Shown: positions 35,501 to 42,600 of the stretch, one piece after another
How positions within the stretch are numbered: the first letter of the stretch is position 1
How the letters are laid out: every line of letters begins with the position of its first letter
NCBI GenBank assembly: GCA_023078555.1
Contig: CM041196.1
Coordinates: 4,092,001-4,156,000, forward strand
DNA: 64,000 bases
From: Ulva prolifera
Lineage: Eukaryota; Chlorophyta; Ulvophyceae; Ulvales; Ulvaceae
Direction: 5' to 3'
Notes under the pieces: generated by a model
Databases searched by the model: none
Told to the model about the DNA's origin: nothing
Seen by the model: only the letters and a program-made list of their open reading frames with translations
Position numbers and translations under genes: made by a program

Positions 35501-35861
35501 GCTCATTATTGGCTTGCCCCACACGAGGGGCTACTACAAGGCAGCACTGTACAGTGCACTGGCACCATGGCAAAAGAAAAGGAGACTGCGCACCGCTTGT
35601 ATTCACCACGCACACCAGGATGGCGGCAAAGGCAGGATCCAGGAGGGTGGGCTCCATCGCTGGAACGTCCTCTTGGCACCGCGTTTCCAGGACAGGCGCC
35701 CCAGGATGGCCGGTCACTGCCGCAGCGACGAGGCGCCGGTAGGCATGCATGAAGAGGTGGACACCACTTTCGGCGAATGCCGCCATGTCATCGGTGGTTC
35801 GCCGCAGCCCTACACATGCTCCCATAATTTGGGAGTAGCAGTTGTGGACAGAGCTCCACAT
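26538..35861 (-). CDS. CACTA cargo gene B2, unrecognised, disrupted by the Copia insertion
   Basis: Starts near ATG 35,861. Upstream exons include CVGLRRTTDDMAAFAESGVH and ALVKSGYGLPVKRLVDELLP, the latter running into the Copia insertion site at 35,332. On the other side of the Copia (below 28,474) the same frame continues with VRLRPGTFPEIKDWGYAGAV. The large last exon (about 28,160-26,538) begins AELVHIPAGILAALPEDSRH, carries five 29-residue Gly/Ala/Pro repeats, and ends in a helical C-terminus (LRLIVVACECMMMSNPRLQ ... VIFN-stop). No family recognised. As it stands, the Copia must inactivate or truncate this gene unless it is spliced out. Confidence 0.5.
27396..27830. repeat. 87-bp coding minisatellite, five copies
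   Basis: Each unit encodes 29 residues on the minus strand (AAAPKPLGSAAAVVSGQGG, then PAPQPRGGGG). Copies differ by only a few substitutions, for example VVSG, VLSG, AMSG, and NPLG for KPLG. The array lies inside the last exon of gene B2 and keeps its frame. Confidence 0.9.
28479..28872 (-). repeat. 3' LTR of the Copia element
   Basis: 394 bp. On the minus strand it starts TGTCATAAATG and ends GCTTATAACA. No difference from the other LTR was seen on comparing the two by eye. The adjacent target duplication GCGGA ends at 28,478. Confidence 0.95.
28878..34670 (-). CDS. Copia Gag-Pol polyprotein, 1930 residues, intact
   Basis: A single open frame from ATG 34,670 to TAG 28,878-28,880. In order: an Ala/Glu-rich coiled N-terminus; a Gag region; the zinc knuckle CYVCKKTGHLQKDC; an RG-repeat run; protease (FLIDSGSQAHVI); an integrase zinc region and the DDE core (WLHVDVMGPI, GVHGDRGGEFEG, HHEGNGIAERTC); reverse transcriptase (KWVYKIKRGPTGEIQRYKAR, VDIQCAFLNGV, FLWVDDLFIFG with the VDD catalytic pair); and RNase H (YSDADFANYKGLKSVSG, TEAELIAMS, LWGDNKSA). 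The protease-integrase-RT-RNase H order is diagnostic of Copia. The stop codon overlaps the polypurine tract. No frameshift or internal stop, so it is probably competent. Confidence 0.97.
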   Translation of the reverse strand: MSSPEEEAALEAEATAEAERQAALLHASGDAPGGVPTTSRADGPAAGTRRAQAAQAASQLEAANATAEQARVEASNVRAALARAEQAREAAEAEAEALRATAQAEADDSGNSHLNANLVDANAIVDAMRSMNFREPAIDKGKSPQWDFSKGERFSTFEFRVELWLKGHGLHHLLTELPTGPETATHDKVMAVVCFALPAQDLEYVRVFVSLKDVWSALRAKYMPSKEAEIRSLWDRFSRAVLKGHRATQVEEYCTYIMSLVNQLTALGAQPAQYQVSNKLFEPLGREFVSLRSEQGGRDFLTQIAAITNHARALDACGPPQGAGRDHGPRGRNPQQPQRPAVAAVAANETRTCYVCKKTGHLQKDCPDIHPEVRKFLSEQAAQPRGNNTGRGRGRGRGRGRGRGPSVAALEFPGDGFSMVDVARLGELCNFLIDSGSQAHVIRNPELFVCMRKSRIPCIQPVGDEDIPVVGEGTICFKVGSYVTTGGDVKELVLEIPSCLYVPACPFNILSTEELKHENIFLQTRAVTEGGDIVIIPGFSDQALGHKEGRINQSTDAKNRLVLFIETDKGKPILRGEQVNSPKAWSSSNAVAKLESDEADLCRIAALTGKAQHVPGAAKLNTTFLTHLSLQTGTSILQMMSKAEVYKGLGIKYDVVKENLGRCHGCRLASHDSGSSNQHGTNVEHDEAQWSGAWLHVDVMGPILPVGVGKARYILIVVDEHSRYSFACPMDAKSRVPQLLVEIIEHIRTSVLPHEFVDDEGIKITPRVMGVHGDRGGEFEGHNIQDYFSENGISWETCAPGHHEGNGIAERTCGVTSDKMRAAILPTDLPRRLWPEGAMCVNHCTNLVPSTALMTREKKKFIQKNLSNAIENLSRANRSRVLAVKSKGVSNKPAPAKGDKLMTEEEITAQAKRGESERCNRLWENTNFRLVVPYMVFYGRSLNLERFKLLVEQMRPWGLPVYFYQNGQHLRRLDARGANAVWVGPGQGPHMNRVYQSVPGGGKVIEVRQMVYSAAMLREYIKKFDSVEIGLMPKATRSEVEKLEFQPKMAEKVYAPPLSDVDAVAARKQYMQVHGAAEYDFDGMAIGKNLVDLHDSEYIDDSLAAEFEHVVPELGDDLGSGELQRKTRQTTPEVVENVHAVVRSQELRQGAVDLHLQPGENIERVNNHSNVDRFRELEHSNIDMSPSAAHNSQRAKSFTSPGRSLAGDSGRVDEVSVRDMEIQHQPSSAAAGSAGPPRGAMGDIGGPIPRASGDRATARSLEHGMDYMREHLGGFISRGEVSPAPNSPVAGESMHPAKEVSFDLHDTAADAQGQEAQSAPVRHKWNPLVRKRLIPHADVAVIEASVDIEHSTVSEQTVAPKVAETSGMLATADSAVAGAEVTKHGELDGGKSAQRRSSRRVAAIKKRKPFDPDSPPWKQALAGEDAEKWHGAMKEEVTSLSEHGTYELVELPVGAKAISGKWVYKIKRGPTGEIQRYKARYVARGFTQEEGIDFFETWAPVGSYATLRALLSIAAVEDLEMKHVDIQCAFLNGVMNETVYVEQPPILNDGTNRVWKLLKTLYGLKQAAREWHKALARLLGEMGFVRSHSDPALYVRKTGRCFIFLWVDDLFIFGRSTGLKELIDQILKAFEGRDLGDLSLALGASITRDRKQKIISLSQQQKVVNLLEKFSMADCRPSPTPLVPRQQLRSAKDHPELEVADQAEHARFMSAVGGIQYIAVVTRPDISYACNVLAKHMGCSLKEHWPAVQHILRYLQSTKELGRVFEGSSKSCLLEGYSDADFANYKGLKSVSGLVLRVYGNTVFWRSKRQPITAGDTTEAELIAMSSAANELMWAKQLLLDLHLRPEKPVLWGDNKSANILANNPISSDRSKHIRVRHLRVREFVEADEIQVQWVGTKDQLADVFTKVLPGPALKDVRKRLHLMPVQISL
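34921..34933 (-). promoter_or_regulatory. Copia primer-binding site
   Basis: Directly inside the 5' LTR, the minus strand reads TGGTATCGATGAA. The first seven bases match the 3' end of initiator-Met tRNA (GATACCA), the usual primer of plant Copia elements; the rest does not, so the primer is inferred only from that start. Confidence 0.6.
34934..35327 (-). repeat. 5' LTR of the Copia element
   Basis: 394 bp, identical by eye to the 3' LTR. It contains the promoter of the element by family knowledge; no TATA box was assigned. It is followed on + by GCGGA, the right copy of the target duplication. Confidence 0.95.
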
Positions 35862-36293
35862 GGGGCGGAGGGCTCGGGCAACTCGGTCTCCCTACACGGT
35901 TAGAACAAGGTGTTAACCAGCCCGGGGGGATGGACAAACTGGTGGAAGCCATAGCATAACGAAGTCACGTAGGTCAAGCTAACACTTACAGAACATTGGC
36001 GCATCGCACCCCTGACCTATCGAACAGCGGGTGCTCCGCCGCATAAGCCAACACCCAGGGTGTTAGAGTGGAAACGGCGGAGACAAGGTCGCCGAGGCAT
36101 TTCATATCCTGCACACAAGGAGGTCTGCTGGACAACTCGAGCGAAGCCCTGTGTCAGGGTAGGACCGAGGTGTCACTCGTGACGGGGACACCACAGCCAC
36201 TACCATGCATGCGCGAGTGAAGGCAGTGCCCTGCGTACAACAACCCGCACGAATACATGCAATGCTGCCAAACGACACAGCAAAAGTGTAAAG

Positions 36294-37597
36294 TCAGGAG
36301 CGCACGAGCGCGTGGATGAGGTCAGAGTGGAAGGATTCCACGTCCGCTAAGACCGGAGCGCCCGAGGTCAGCTGGTACACCGGGGTGGCAGGGACCCCAT
36401 TTGTGTTGGCCAGCATTGCGTGACACCGGTCCCCAATGTGCCGGGCTACCGAATCGGCCGGCTGGAGCAGCTTTTCATTCATGCGGCTGAATCGGCTGCA
36501 GTGTGCGTTTTCGTACAGCACCCACGCTACCAGAGGGTTGAGTCCCTCTGGAAGGTTGGAGGTGGGTCTCTCCCTGCTCCGGCCTGCCTCGGCCCCCCCC
36601 CTCCGCGGCACTCTGCTTCCCGGCGGTCCACAGTTTTGTGGCATGTGGGGACAGGCCGGAGACGTACGAAGCCCATGCCCACACAATGTGTCGGGGTGTT
36701 GAGCACCAGAACACTGCACCGACGACTCCGATTAAGTGCCTTACCCAGGACCTCTGGGACACGACAATGAACTACAGGTATTGCAACTACGTACAAACGC
36801 GGTGGTGTTGGCGCGCACGCGGGGGCGCCAAAGGGACTGACTGCCGCAGATGGAACGTGAGCACACCGTCAGGAGGCGGGGGGTCCGGGCCTTTGCGCTT
36901 TTCCCCCACGTTGGCGTGTGGGATCTCAAAGCGCTGGGCCAGCTCCGGATCTCTTGCCTCGGTGATTGCTGTTGTCCGGACGCCTGAATCGGTTACCTGG
37001 CCGGTCACCCTAACCTGCACAGGTGGTGGCACTAACTCCTCACCCACTCCGCACACCGGCTGGGCCCCTTGTCAGTCGAACAGGCGGTGTCAGTCAAACA
37101 GGCGGTCGCAGCAGAGCGAGGGTGCAGGTCATGAACATGTGATACCGCCCACCTGCCCAACAGGCACACACCTCCGTCGTTCCCTTCAGAGGCTTCCACC
37201 TCCGGGGCTCCGTACACCCAACTGGGGTCTTCCCCTGTCCCTCCCACGAGGACACGAGCAGAGTCTGCTCGTGGAGCCAGCCGGCGAACAGGAGGCAGGC
37301 TGTAATGATCACCTTCTTGGCCGTACCCAGCTCCTCGTCCCGACTGGCGACCACGGCGTCCCGCAATACCAACCCCAGGCCCCACCACACCTCAACCCCA
37401 GGCCCGGATGCTGGACCACTTGAGCCACCGACGCGGGCACGGTCCGTAAAACGCCCGTCTCTAGTAATAAACGATCCCACTACTGGGATTCTCCTAGTGC
37501 GCATGCGGCCGACCAGTAAGTCTGCGCTGCGCGCGGAAGTCACCCCATGTTGGGTACTTGGCAGGCCTGCCACAGCTGCAGAATGGCGCGGATCCAT
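36294..37597 (-). CDS. CACTA cargo gene B1, unrecognised, multi-exon
   Basis: ATG at 37,597 (MDPRHSAAVAGLPSTQHGV). Exon 1 runs to about 37,144 and includes GTAKKVIITACLLFAGWLHE. Exon 2 (about 37,055-36,796) encodes VPPPVQVRVTGQVTDSGVRT, then a basic and proline-rich stretch. A following exon gives VPEVLGKALNRSRRCSVLVL. The last exon (about 36,545-36,294) encodes LVAWVLYENAHCSRFSRMNE and ends ESFHSDLIHALVRS-stop. Introns are short with GT-AG borders. It lies upstream of gene B2 in the same orientation. The two could be one transcription unit, but the in-frame stop at 36,294 argues for separate proteins. No family recognised. Confidence 0.45.
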
Positions 37598-37848
37598 GAC
37601 TAAAGGCCACAGTAGGAGATCAAATGATTTTTCGCTAAAGCGATAACTACTCACAAGCTGCGCAAATATGCGTTTAAACTCGACGTCCTTCCGACTGCCT
37701 CAAAGTGCAACACCAGGTCTGCTAAGAACGCACGCGATCAATACAATCCTGCCTCAACAGGCTCTAGATAGATCTATCCTGTCCTTCTGCAAGAGTCAGG
37801 TTCGAGGGCACCAAAGCAGCTGCATCGTGCTCTCTCGGATGGGTGGAT

Positions 37849-38126
37849 GACGTCATTCCACCAGAGTAGCCATTCGGCGAATGGCCACTCTGGACCAGCG
37901 CATGCATGCGTTATTGGAAAAAGATTGGAACCTCCTCAGCACCACTCGCATGGCATTCGCAGCGCGACGACCCTCGCACAACACCCAGTCACAGACCGGA
38001 TTACGTCATTCCACCAGAGTAGCCATTCGGCGAATGGCCACTCTGGACCAGCGCATGCATGCGTTATTGGAAAAGTATTGGAACCTCCTCAGCAGGCATT
38101 CGCAGCGCGACGACCCTCGCATAACA
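37849..38126. repeat. Two tandem copies of a 153-bp unit with the GCCATTCGGCGAATGGC palindrome
   Basis: Units begin ACGTCATTCCACCAGAG at about 37,850 and 38,003. Each has the extended palindrome AGAGTAGCCATTCGG..GGCCACTCT. The same 17-bp core forms the 66-bp array near the left end of the CACTA. The arrays therefore sit about 1.9 kb inside the left end and about 0.5 kb inside the right end. Confidence 0.85.
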
Positions 38127-38578
38127 CTGTTTTACCTGCTGCCGCGCCAGAACTGCAGACTATTCGTCCTGATCAAATAAAACATCCAAGAATACAGTGC
38201 CCGCCGCCTCCAAGTTCTGGCCACAACGTCACCTGCCCAAAGTCTGGCTCATGCCGTCCAACTCGAACATGCTATAGCACCGTCGTTGATACTAGCCATC
38301 TAAGATGCAAAACGAATCGTAGTAATATTGTATCTGCCCATCCACTGTGCGCAATAGCGTGGTCCAACGTGGCCTCGTAGCATGACAGCATCGCCCGCAT
38401 TGACCAGCAGATGCCAAGTATACGAGCACGGTCCGGCAGATAATGGGCGTGTCAACGGATAATACGGCGCCAAAGTCCAAGCACCTCGGATCCGGTGACA
38501 TCGGAACGCTGCCGAGAAGTGACGGAGAGTCAACGGCCTATCCGAATCTGTCGGACGACACCCGGATCCGTCTCGCAA
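38127..38578. promoter_or_regulatory. CACTA right subterminal region
   Basis: No gene. Motifs shared with the left subterminal region include TCGTCCGACAG (about 38,550 on -) and two GGATCCG sites. It is GC-rich and adjoins the right terminal repeat. Confidence 0.55.
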
Positions 38579-38600
38579 TGTCGCCATTCTCCTAGTGTAC
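38579..38600. repeat. CACTA right end: 19-bp inverted repeat plus TAC duplication
   Basis: TGTCGCCATTCTCCTAGTG is followed by TAC. It is the exact complement of the left end. Confidence 0.95.
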
Positions 38601-38606
38601 GGTCGA

Positions 38607-38663
38607 CAGATGTTTGAACGGGCAGAGACTAACACAGGAAAGAACCTCATCCGTATCAAACGC
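38607..38663 (-). mobile_element. SINE-A fragment abutting the CACTA
   Basis: On the minus strand GATACGGATGAGGTTCTTTC is followed by GTGTTAGTCTCTGCCCGTTC, matching the SINE-A consensus with scattered changes. The CACTA inserted about 10 bp beyond its 3' end. Confidence 0.6.
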
Positions 38664-38701
38664 TGTCGTCTGTATGTACTACTGTATATGTAGATAGTAT
38701 T

Positions 38702-38766
38702 TAGTTACAAAGGACAGAGGCCGGGCATCGAGCCATTGCTAGGAACCCACACGCAAATCCACTCAT
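38702..38766 (-). mobile_element. RLE LINE copy 1, tail only
   Basis: About 65 bp of the 3' UTR (GCCCGGCCTCTGTCCTTTG, TAACTA tail), diverged from the others. It is the most downstream copy in the array. Confidence 0.75.
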
Positions 38767-38800
38767 TCACCATACTATATGGATAGTATACGTATGTATG

Positions 38801-39181
38801 TAGTTACAAAGGACAGAGGCCGGGCATCGAGCCATCGCCAGGAATTCACACGCATATCCACCCACGCAATCATGGCACTAGGCCGGGCACGAGCACGTAC
38901 CACAGCCCTACCGGTGATGCCAGCCAAACATTGAAGCCCCGCACGGAGCACAAGAGCATTCCCCTTGCATAACGCCACACTCAACCGGCGCAGAGCATTC
39001 GTCACAAACCAAGCACGGTTCACCTTACCACACCGAGACGCAACCTCCGCCAGCTGATTCAAGTGATTCATGGCAGGCCGTCCCAAGCGACCATGCGTCT
39101 CATGCGACAACGGCACAAAACTGTCCCATCAGGGTCGTACAAATGATAATCATTGCATTTCTGCACGTCCCGTGTTTCCGT
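38801..39181 (-). mobile_element. RLE LINE copy 2, 5'-truncated
   Basis: Contains the end of the endonuclease domain (HETHGRLGRPAMNHLNQLAE) and the 3' UTR, with more substitutions than copies 3 to 6, so it is older. Its upstream end is joined to the CATACATAC tail of copy 3. Confidence 0.85.
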
Positions 39182-39191
39182 AGTATGTATG

Positions 39192-39494
39192 TAGTTACAA
39201 AGGACAGAGGCCGGGCAGCGAGCCGTTGCCAGGAATACACACGCAAATCCACTCACGCAGTCATGGCACTAGGCCGGGCACGAGCACGTACCACAGCTCG
39301 GCCGGTGATGCCAGCCAAAGATTGAAGCCCCGCACGGAGCACAAGAGCATTCCCCTTGCACAACGCCACACTCAACCGGCGCAGAGCATTCGTCACAAAC
39401 AAAGCACGGTTCACCTGACCACACCGAGACGCAACCTCCGCCAGCCGATTCAAGTGATTCATGGCAGGCCGTCCCAAGCGACCATGCGTCTCAT
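39192..39494 (-). mobile_element. RLE LINE copy 3, 5'-truncated
   Basis: Begins within HETHGRLGRPAMNHL and runs to the 3' tail. It is nearly identical to the full-length copy 5 over the shared part. Confidence 0.88.
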
Positions 39495-39503
39495 GTATGT
39501 ATG

Positions 39504-39615
39504 TAGTTACAAAGGACAGAGGCCGGGCAGCGAGCCGGTGCCAGGAATACACACGCAAATCCACTCACGCAGTCATGGCACTAGGCCGGGCACGAGCACG
39601 TACCACAGCTCGGCC
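39504..39615 (-). mobile_element. RLE LINE copy 4, 5'-truncated
   Basis: Only the last ~110 bp of the element (end of ORF plus 3' UTR). Both junctions are at TACATAC. Confidence 0.88.
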
Positions 39616-39620
39616 GTATG

Positions 39621-42600
39621 TAGTTACAAAGGACAGAGGCCGGGCAGCGAGCCGTTGCCAGGAATACACACGCAAATCCACTCACGCAGTCATGGCACTA
39701 GGCCGGGCACGAGCACGTACCACAGCTCGGCCGGTGATGCCAGCCAAAGATTGAAGCCCCGCACGGAGCACAAGAGCATTCCCCTTGCACAACGCCACAC
39801 TCAACCGGCGCAGAGCATTCGTCACAAACAAAGCACGGTTCACCGTACCACACCGAGACGCAACCTCCGCCAGCCGATTCAAGTGATTCATGGCAGGCCG
39901 CCCCAAGCGACCATGCGTCTCATGCGACAACGGCACGAAACTATACGCATCAGGGTCGTACAAACGATAAGCAGTGCGTTTCTGCACGTCCCGCGTCTCC
40001 GCAGCACCCCCGTCCTCGCGGGCCGCACGGCCGCAATAGGAACCAGCACAGGGGTTCACAACCGACACATCTCCTATGCACAAAGGGTCGCCCGGCGGCA
40101 TAAACATGATGTCCCCCAGTTTCTCCTGGGCCACTGCCCTGAACACCTCATCCAGCGCCGTTGCCTGCGCGGCAGCGGCCTGCTCCCCAGGCCCCGCTGG
40201 ACCCTGACCACCCGGCGCCGCCGCCGCCGCCAGGGCCGCAGCCTGCGCTGCGTCTGGCGCGTGGCGCCCCATGTGGGCGCTGTGTCCAGCATCGGCGTCG
40301 GCGGCCGGAGCAGGCGTAGGTGCCGGCGCCTCGTCCGCGCGCGCGGTCGGCGGCGGCGGCGGGGCTGCAGGCATCGGCGCCGCGGGCAAGGCTGCCCCAC
40401 GCGAAGGGCCCGCGACCTGGGAGGCGGGCTGGGGCGGAGCAGGGGGGGGCGGGCCCAACGGGCCAGCATGGATCTGCCTCGATGCGGCCGCGAGCTGCGC
40501 GCGGACGAACGGCGCTGTGCGCGGGATGCGCGTGGATGCCACACACGCGTGGGACCCGATCTCGCGCCATTGTTTTTCAACGATATTGTGGCGCGAAGTC
40601 CAGGTCCCCGCATTGTGTGTGCAATTCATCGCGTGATCGAGATCATGCGGCTGTATGAGAGTGCCACATTCGCAGCGCGAGCCGACCGCATTGGGAGGGG
40701 CTGGGGACATGCCCAGGAGATACCTGATGCACAGCATGAACTCAATGTCAGTCATGCGCAGCGCCTGGGAGAGCGGCAGGGTGCTCAACCAAAGGGTGGC
40801 TGCACGGCAAGCACAGCTGCGAAGCCGTGCCAAGTTGCATGCACCCTCGAGCGTGGCGACGTCATGGCTGGCAAGCAGAGCTGCCCGGCGGCGCAGGGCA
40901 ACCAACTTTGTGATACGCTGCTGCATACCAGGTAACACCTTGGCGATGGTGTCGCCGCTCGCCGGCCCGGGCAGCTCCGGATGGAGCTGCTGAGCGACGT
41001 TGAGGGCCTGCCAGGTTTCCTGCAATTGTTGCCCGTGCGGCCCCCGGTACGGCTGCATGCACTCGGGGCCTCCTGCGAACGCCTTTTGGCTCACCGCCGC
41101 TGCAGCGAGGTACGCTCCGTCCGCGACCTCCTGCGGCGTGGACGTGACGCCCAGGCCTCCGAGGCGCGCTGGAAGGACGGCTTGTGCGGCCGCACGAGTG
41201 TCGTCCCGCGGGACGCGCATGATTTCATTCACCGCAGCCAGGACGGACGCCTCCGTCCGGCGCATGTGATCGGAAATGTGCGCCCACGGCACCGCCCTGG
41301 CGTAGTGCAGCATACGGCGTTGGCAGGACATCGTGAGCAGCAAGAACTGGTCTTGCGCTTTCAGGGGCAAGCGCATCATCTTTTCGATGGTGGCGCACAC
41401 CTTGTCGGCCGTCGCTTCCGCGTGCGCCGACTCGAACGCCGGGGTGCCGATGGGCGTGCCGGTGATGACGGTGCCCTCCGTGGCATGCGTTATGCCGAGC
41501 GCGGCCGCGACGGATCCCGCATGCTGGGGGTCGCGCGAGTAGGCCGTGCACTTGTGCAGCTGGGGCTCCAGCCCGAGGGGCTCTGCTGCCGAGACCAGCG
41601 CACGGAATGCGGCGGCGGCGTCCACGCGCTGCCCGGCGATGGTGCAGTCGTCATGATACGCCATGAGGGCGGCCGTGACCTCCCTCCCGGGCGGCTGGTG
41701 CTGGGCCTGCACTGCCTGGAGGGGGCCCTGGAGGGCCAGGGCGAAGAGCAGCGGGCTGATGGGGTCGCCTTGACGCACGCCGCGCTGCGACGTGATTGCA
41801 GCGGTGCCGGGCGGTGCGCCTTCGATGTAGAGATTTGCGGGGAACCTGTAAAGCATGGTGGCGAAGGGCAGCAGCGCAGGCTTGTGAGACGCAACGGCCT
41901 CCAAGATGGCTGCACGGGACATCATGTTGAATGCATTCTTCCAGTCCAGCTGCACAAGCACGACATCGTCCCACGCTTGCAGCACGGCGCGCGCAGCATG
42001 GCCCAGGTTCTGCGCGCCCCCTGGCACCCCGACCCCCACCTGCAGCGGCGCGAGGGAGGCACCCAGGCCACTGCACAGGGTCATGGCGCACAGGCTTACC
42101 AGGCGCTGCCACGTCTCTGCAATGGCGATAGGGCGGACGCCTCCCTGTGGCTTCTCCTGCGGGAGGAGGCGGCAGTCCAGCAAGCGCGGGAGGTGTGGCA
42201 GCCGGCCGGCGAGGGCCGCGTTCACGAAGCGGTGAATCTCCGTGAATGCGGCCGTGGAGGCCGTGCCAGCAGCCCGGATGTGCTCATACGTCCACCCCGA
42301 CAGGCCTGGGCCGCTGCCCTTCGGCAGCTTGTCGAGCAGTGCGCGGAGCGTCGCCTCGTCGATTTGCAGCGGGGGCGCGGGCTCGGCGGGCTGGGTGTCG
42401 GGGGGGAGCGCTTCTGCGGGATGCAGGTGCCGCAGCGTCTCATGCACTTCCGGGGTGTACCTGGCGATGGGCGGCGCCTCCACTTTCTCCGCGCCTTTGC
42501 GGACATTACCGTCGCTCAGTGACCTGTGGACGGAGCCCGCCAGGCGGCGATCCTGGTTCTGATTCATTCTGCGCTTCTGGCTCGGAGTGGGCTCCGCCAG

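Larger units (their letters stand above)
13935..38597. mobile_element. CACTA (En/Spm) DNA transposon, 24.7 kb, with multiple genes and a nested Copia
   Basis: The ends are perfect 19-bp inverted repeats, CACTAGGAGAATGGCGACA at 13,935-13,953 and its complement at 38,579-38,597. They are flanked by the 3-bp duplication TAC (13,932-13,934 and 38,598-38,600). CACTA ends plus a 3-bp duplication define the superfamily. Subterminal motifs recur near both ends (GTCCGACRG, GGATCCG), as usual for transposase-binding regions. Inside are a Tnp2-like transposase and a Ulp1-like protease on +, and at least four more genes on -. Without the Copia insert (6849 bp plus 5) the element is about 17.8 kb, large for a CACTA. 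Whether it is still active is unknown, but intact ends and long open exons argue for recent mobility. Confidence 0.93.

Noticed and set aside
15791..38060. CRISPR-like array from the 66-bp and 153-bp repeats
   Set aside because: Units are contiguous tandem repeats without unique spacers, in a eukaryotic transposon.
13935..38597. KDZ/Zisupton or Plavaka-type assignment for the large DNA transposon
   Set aside because: Considered because of the Ulp1 domain and CPQC motifs, but the exact CACTA ends and 3-bp duplication fit En/Spm; KDZ elements make longer duplications.
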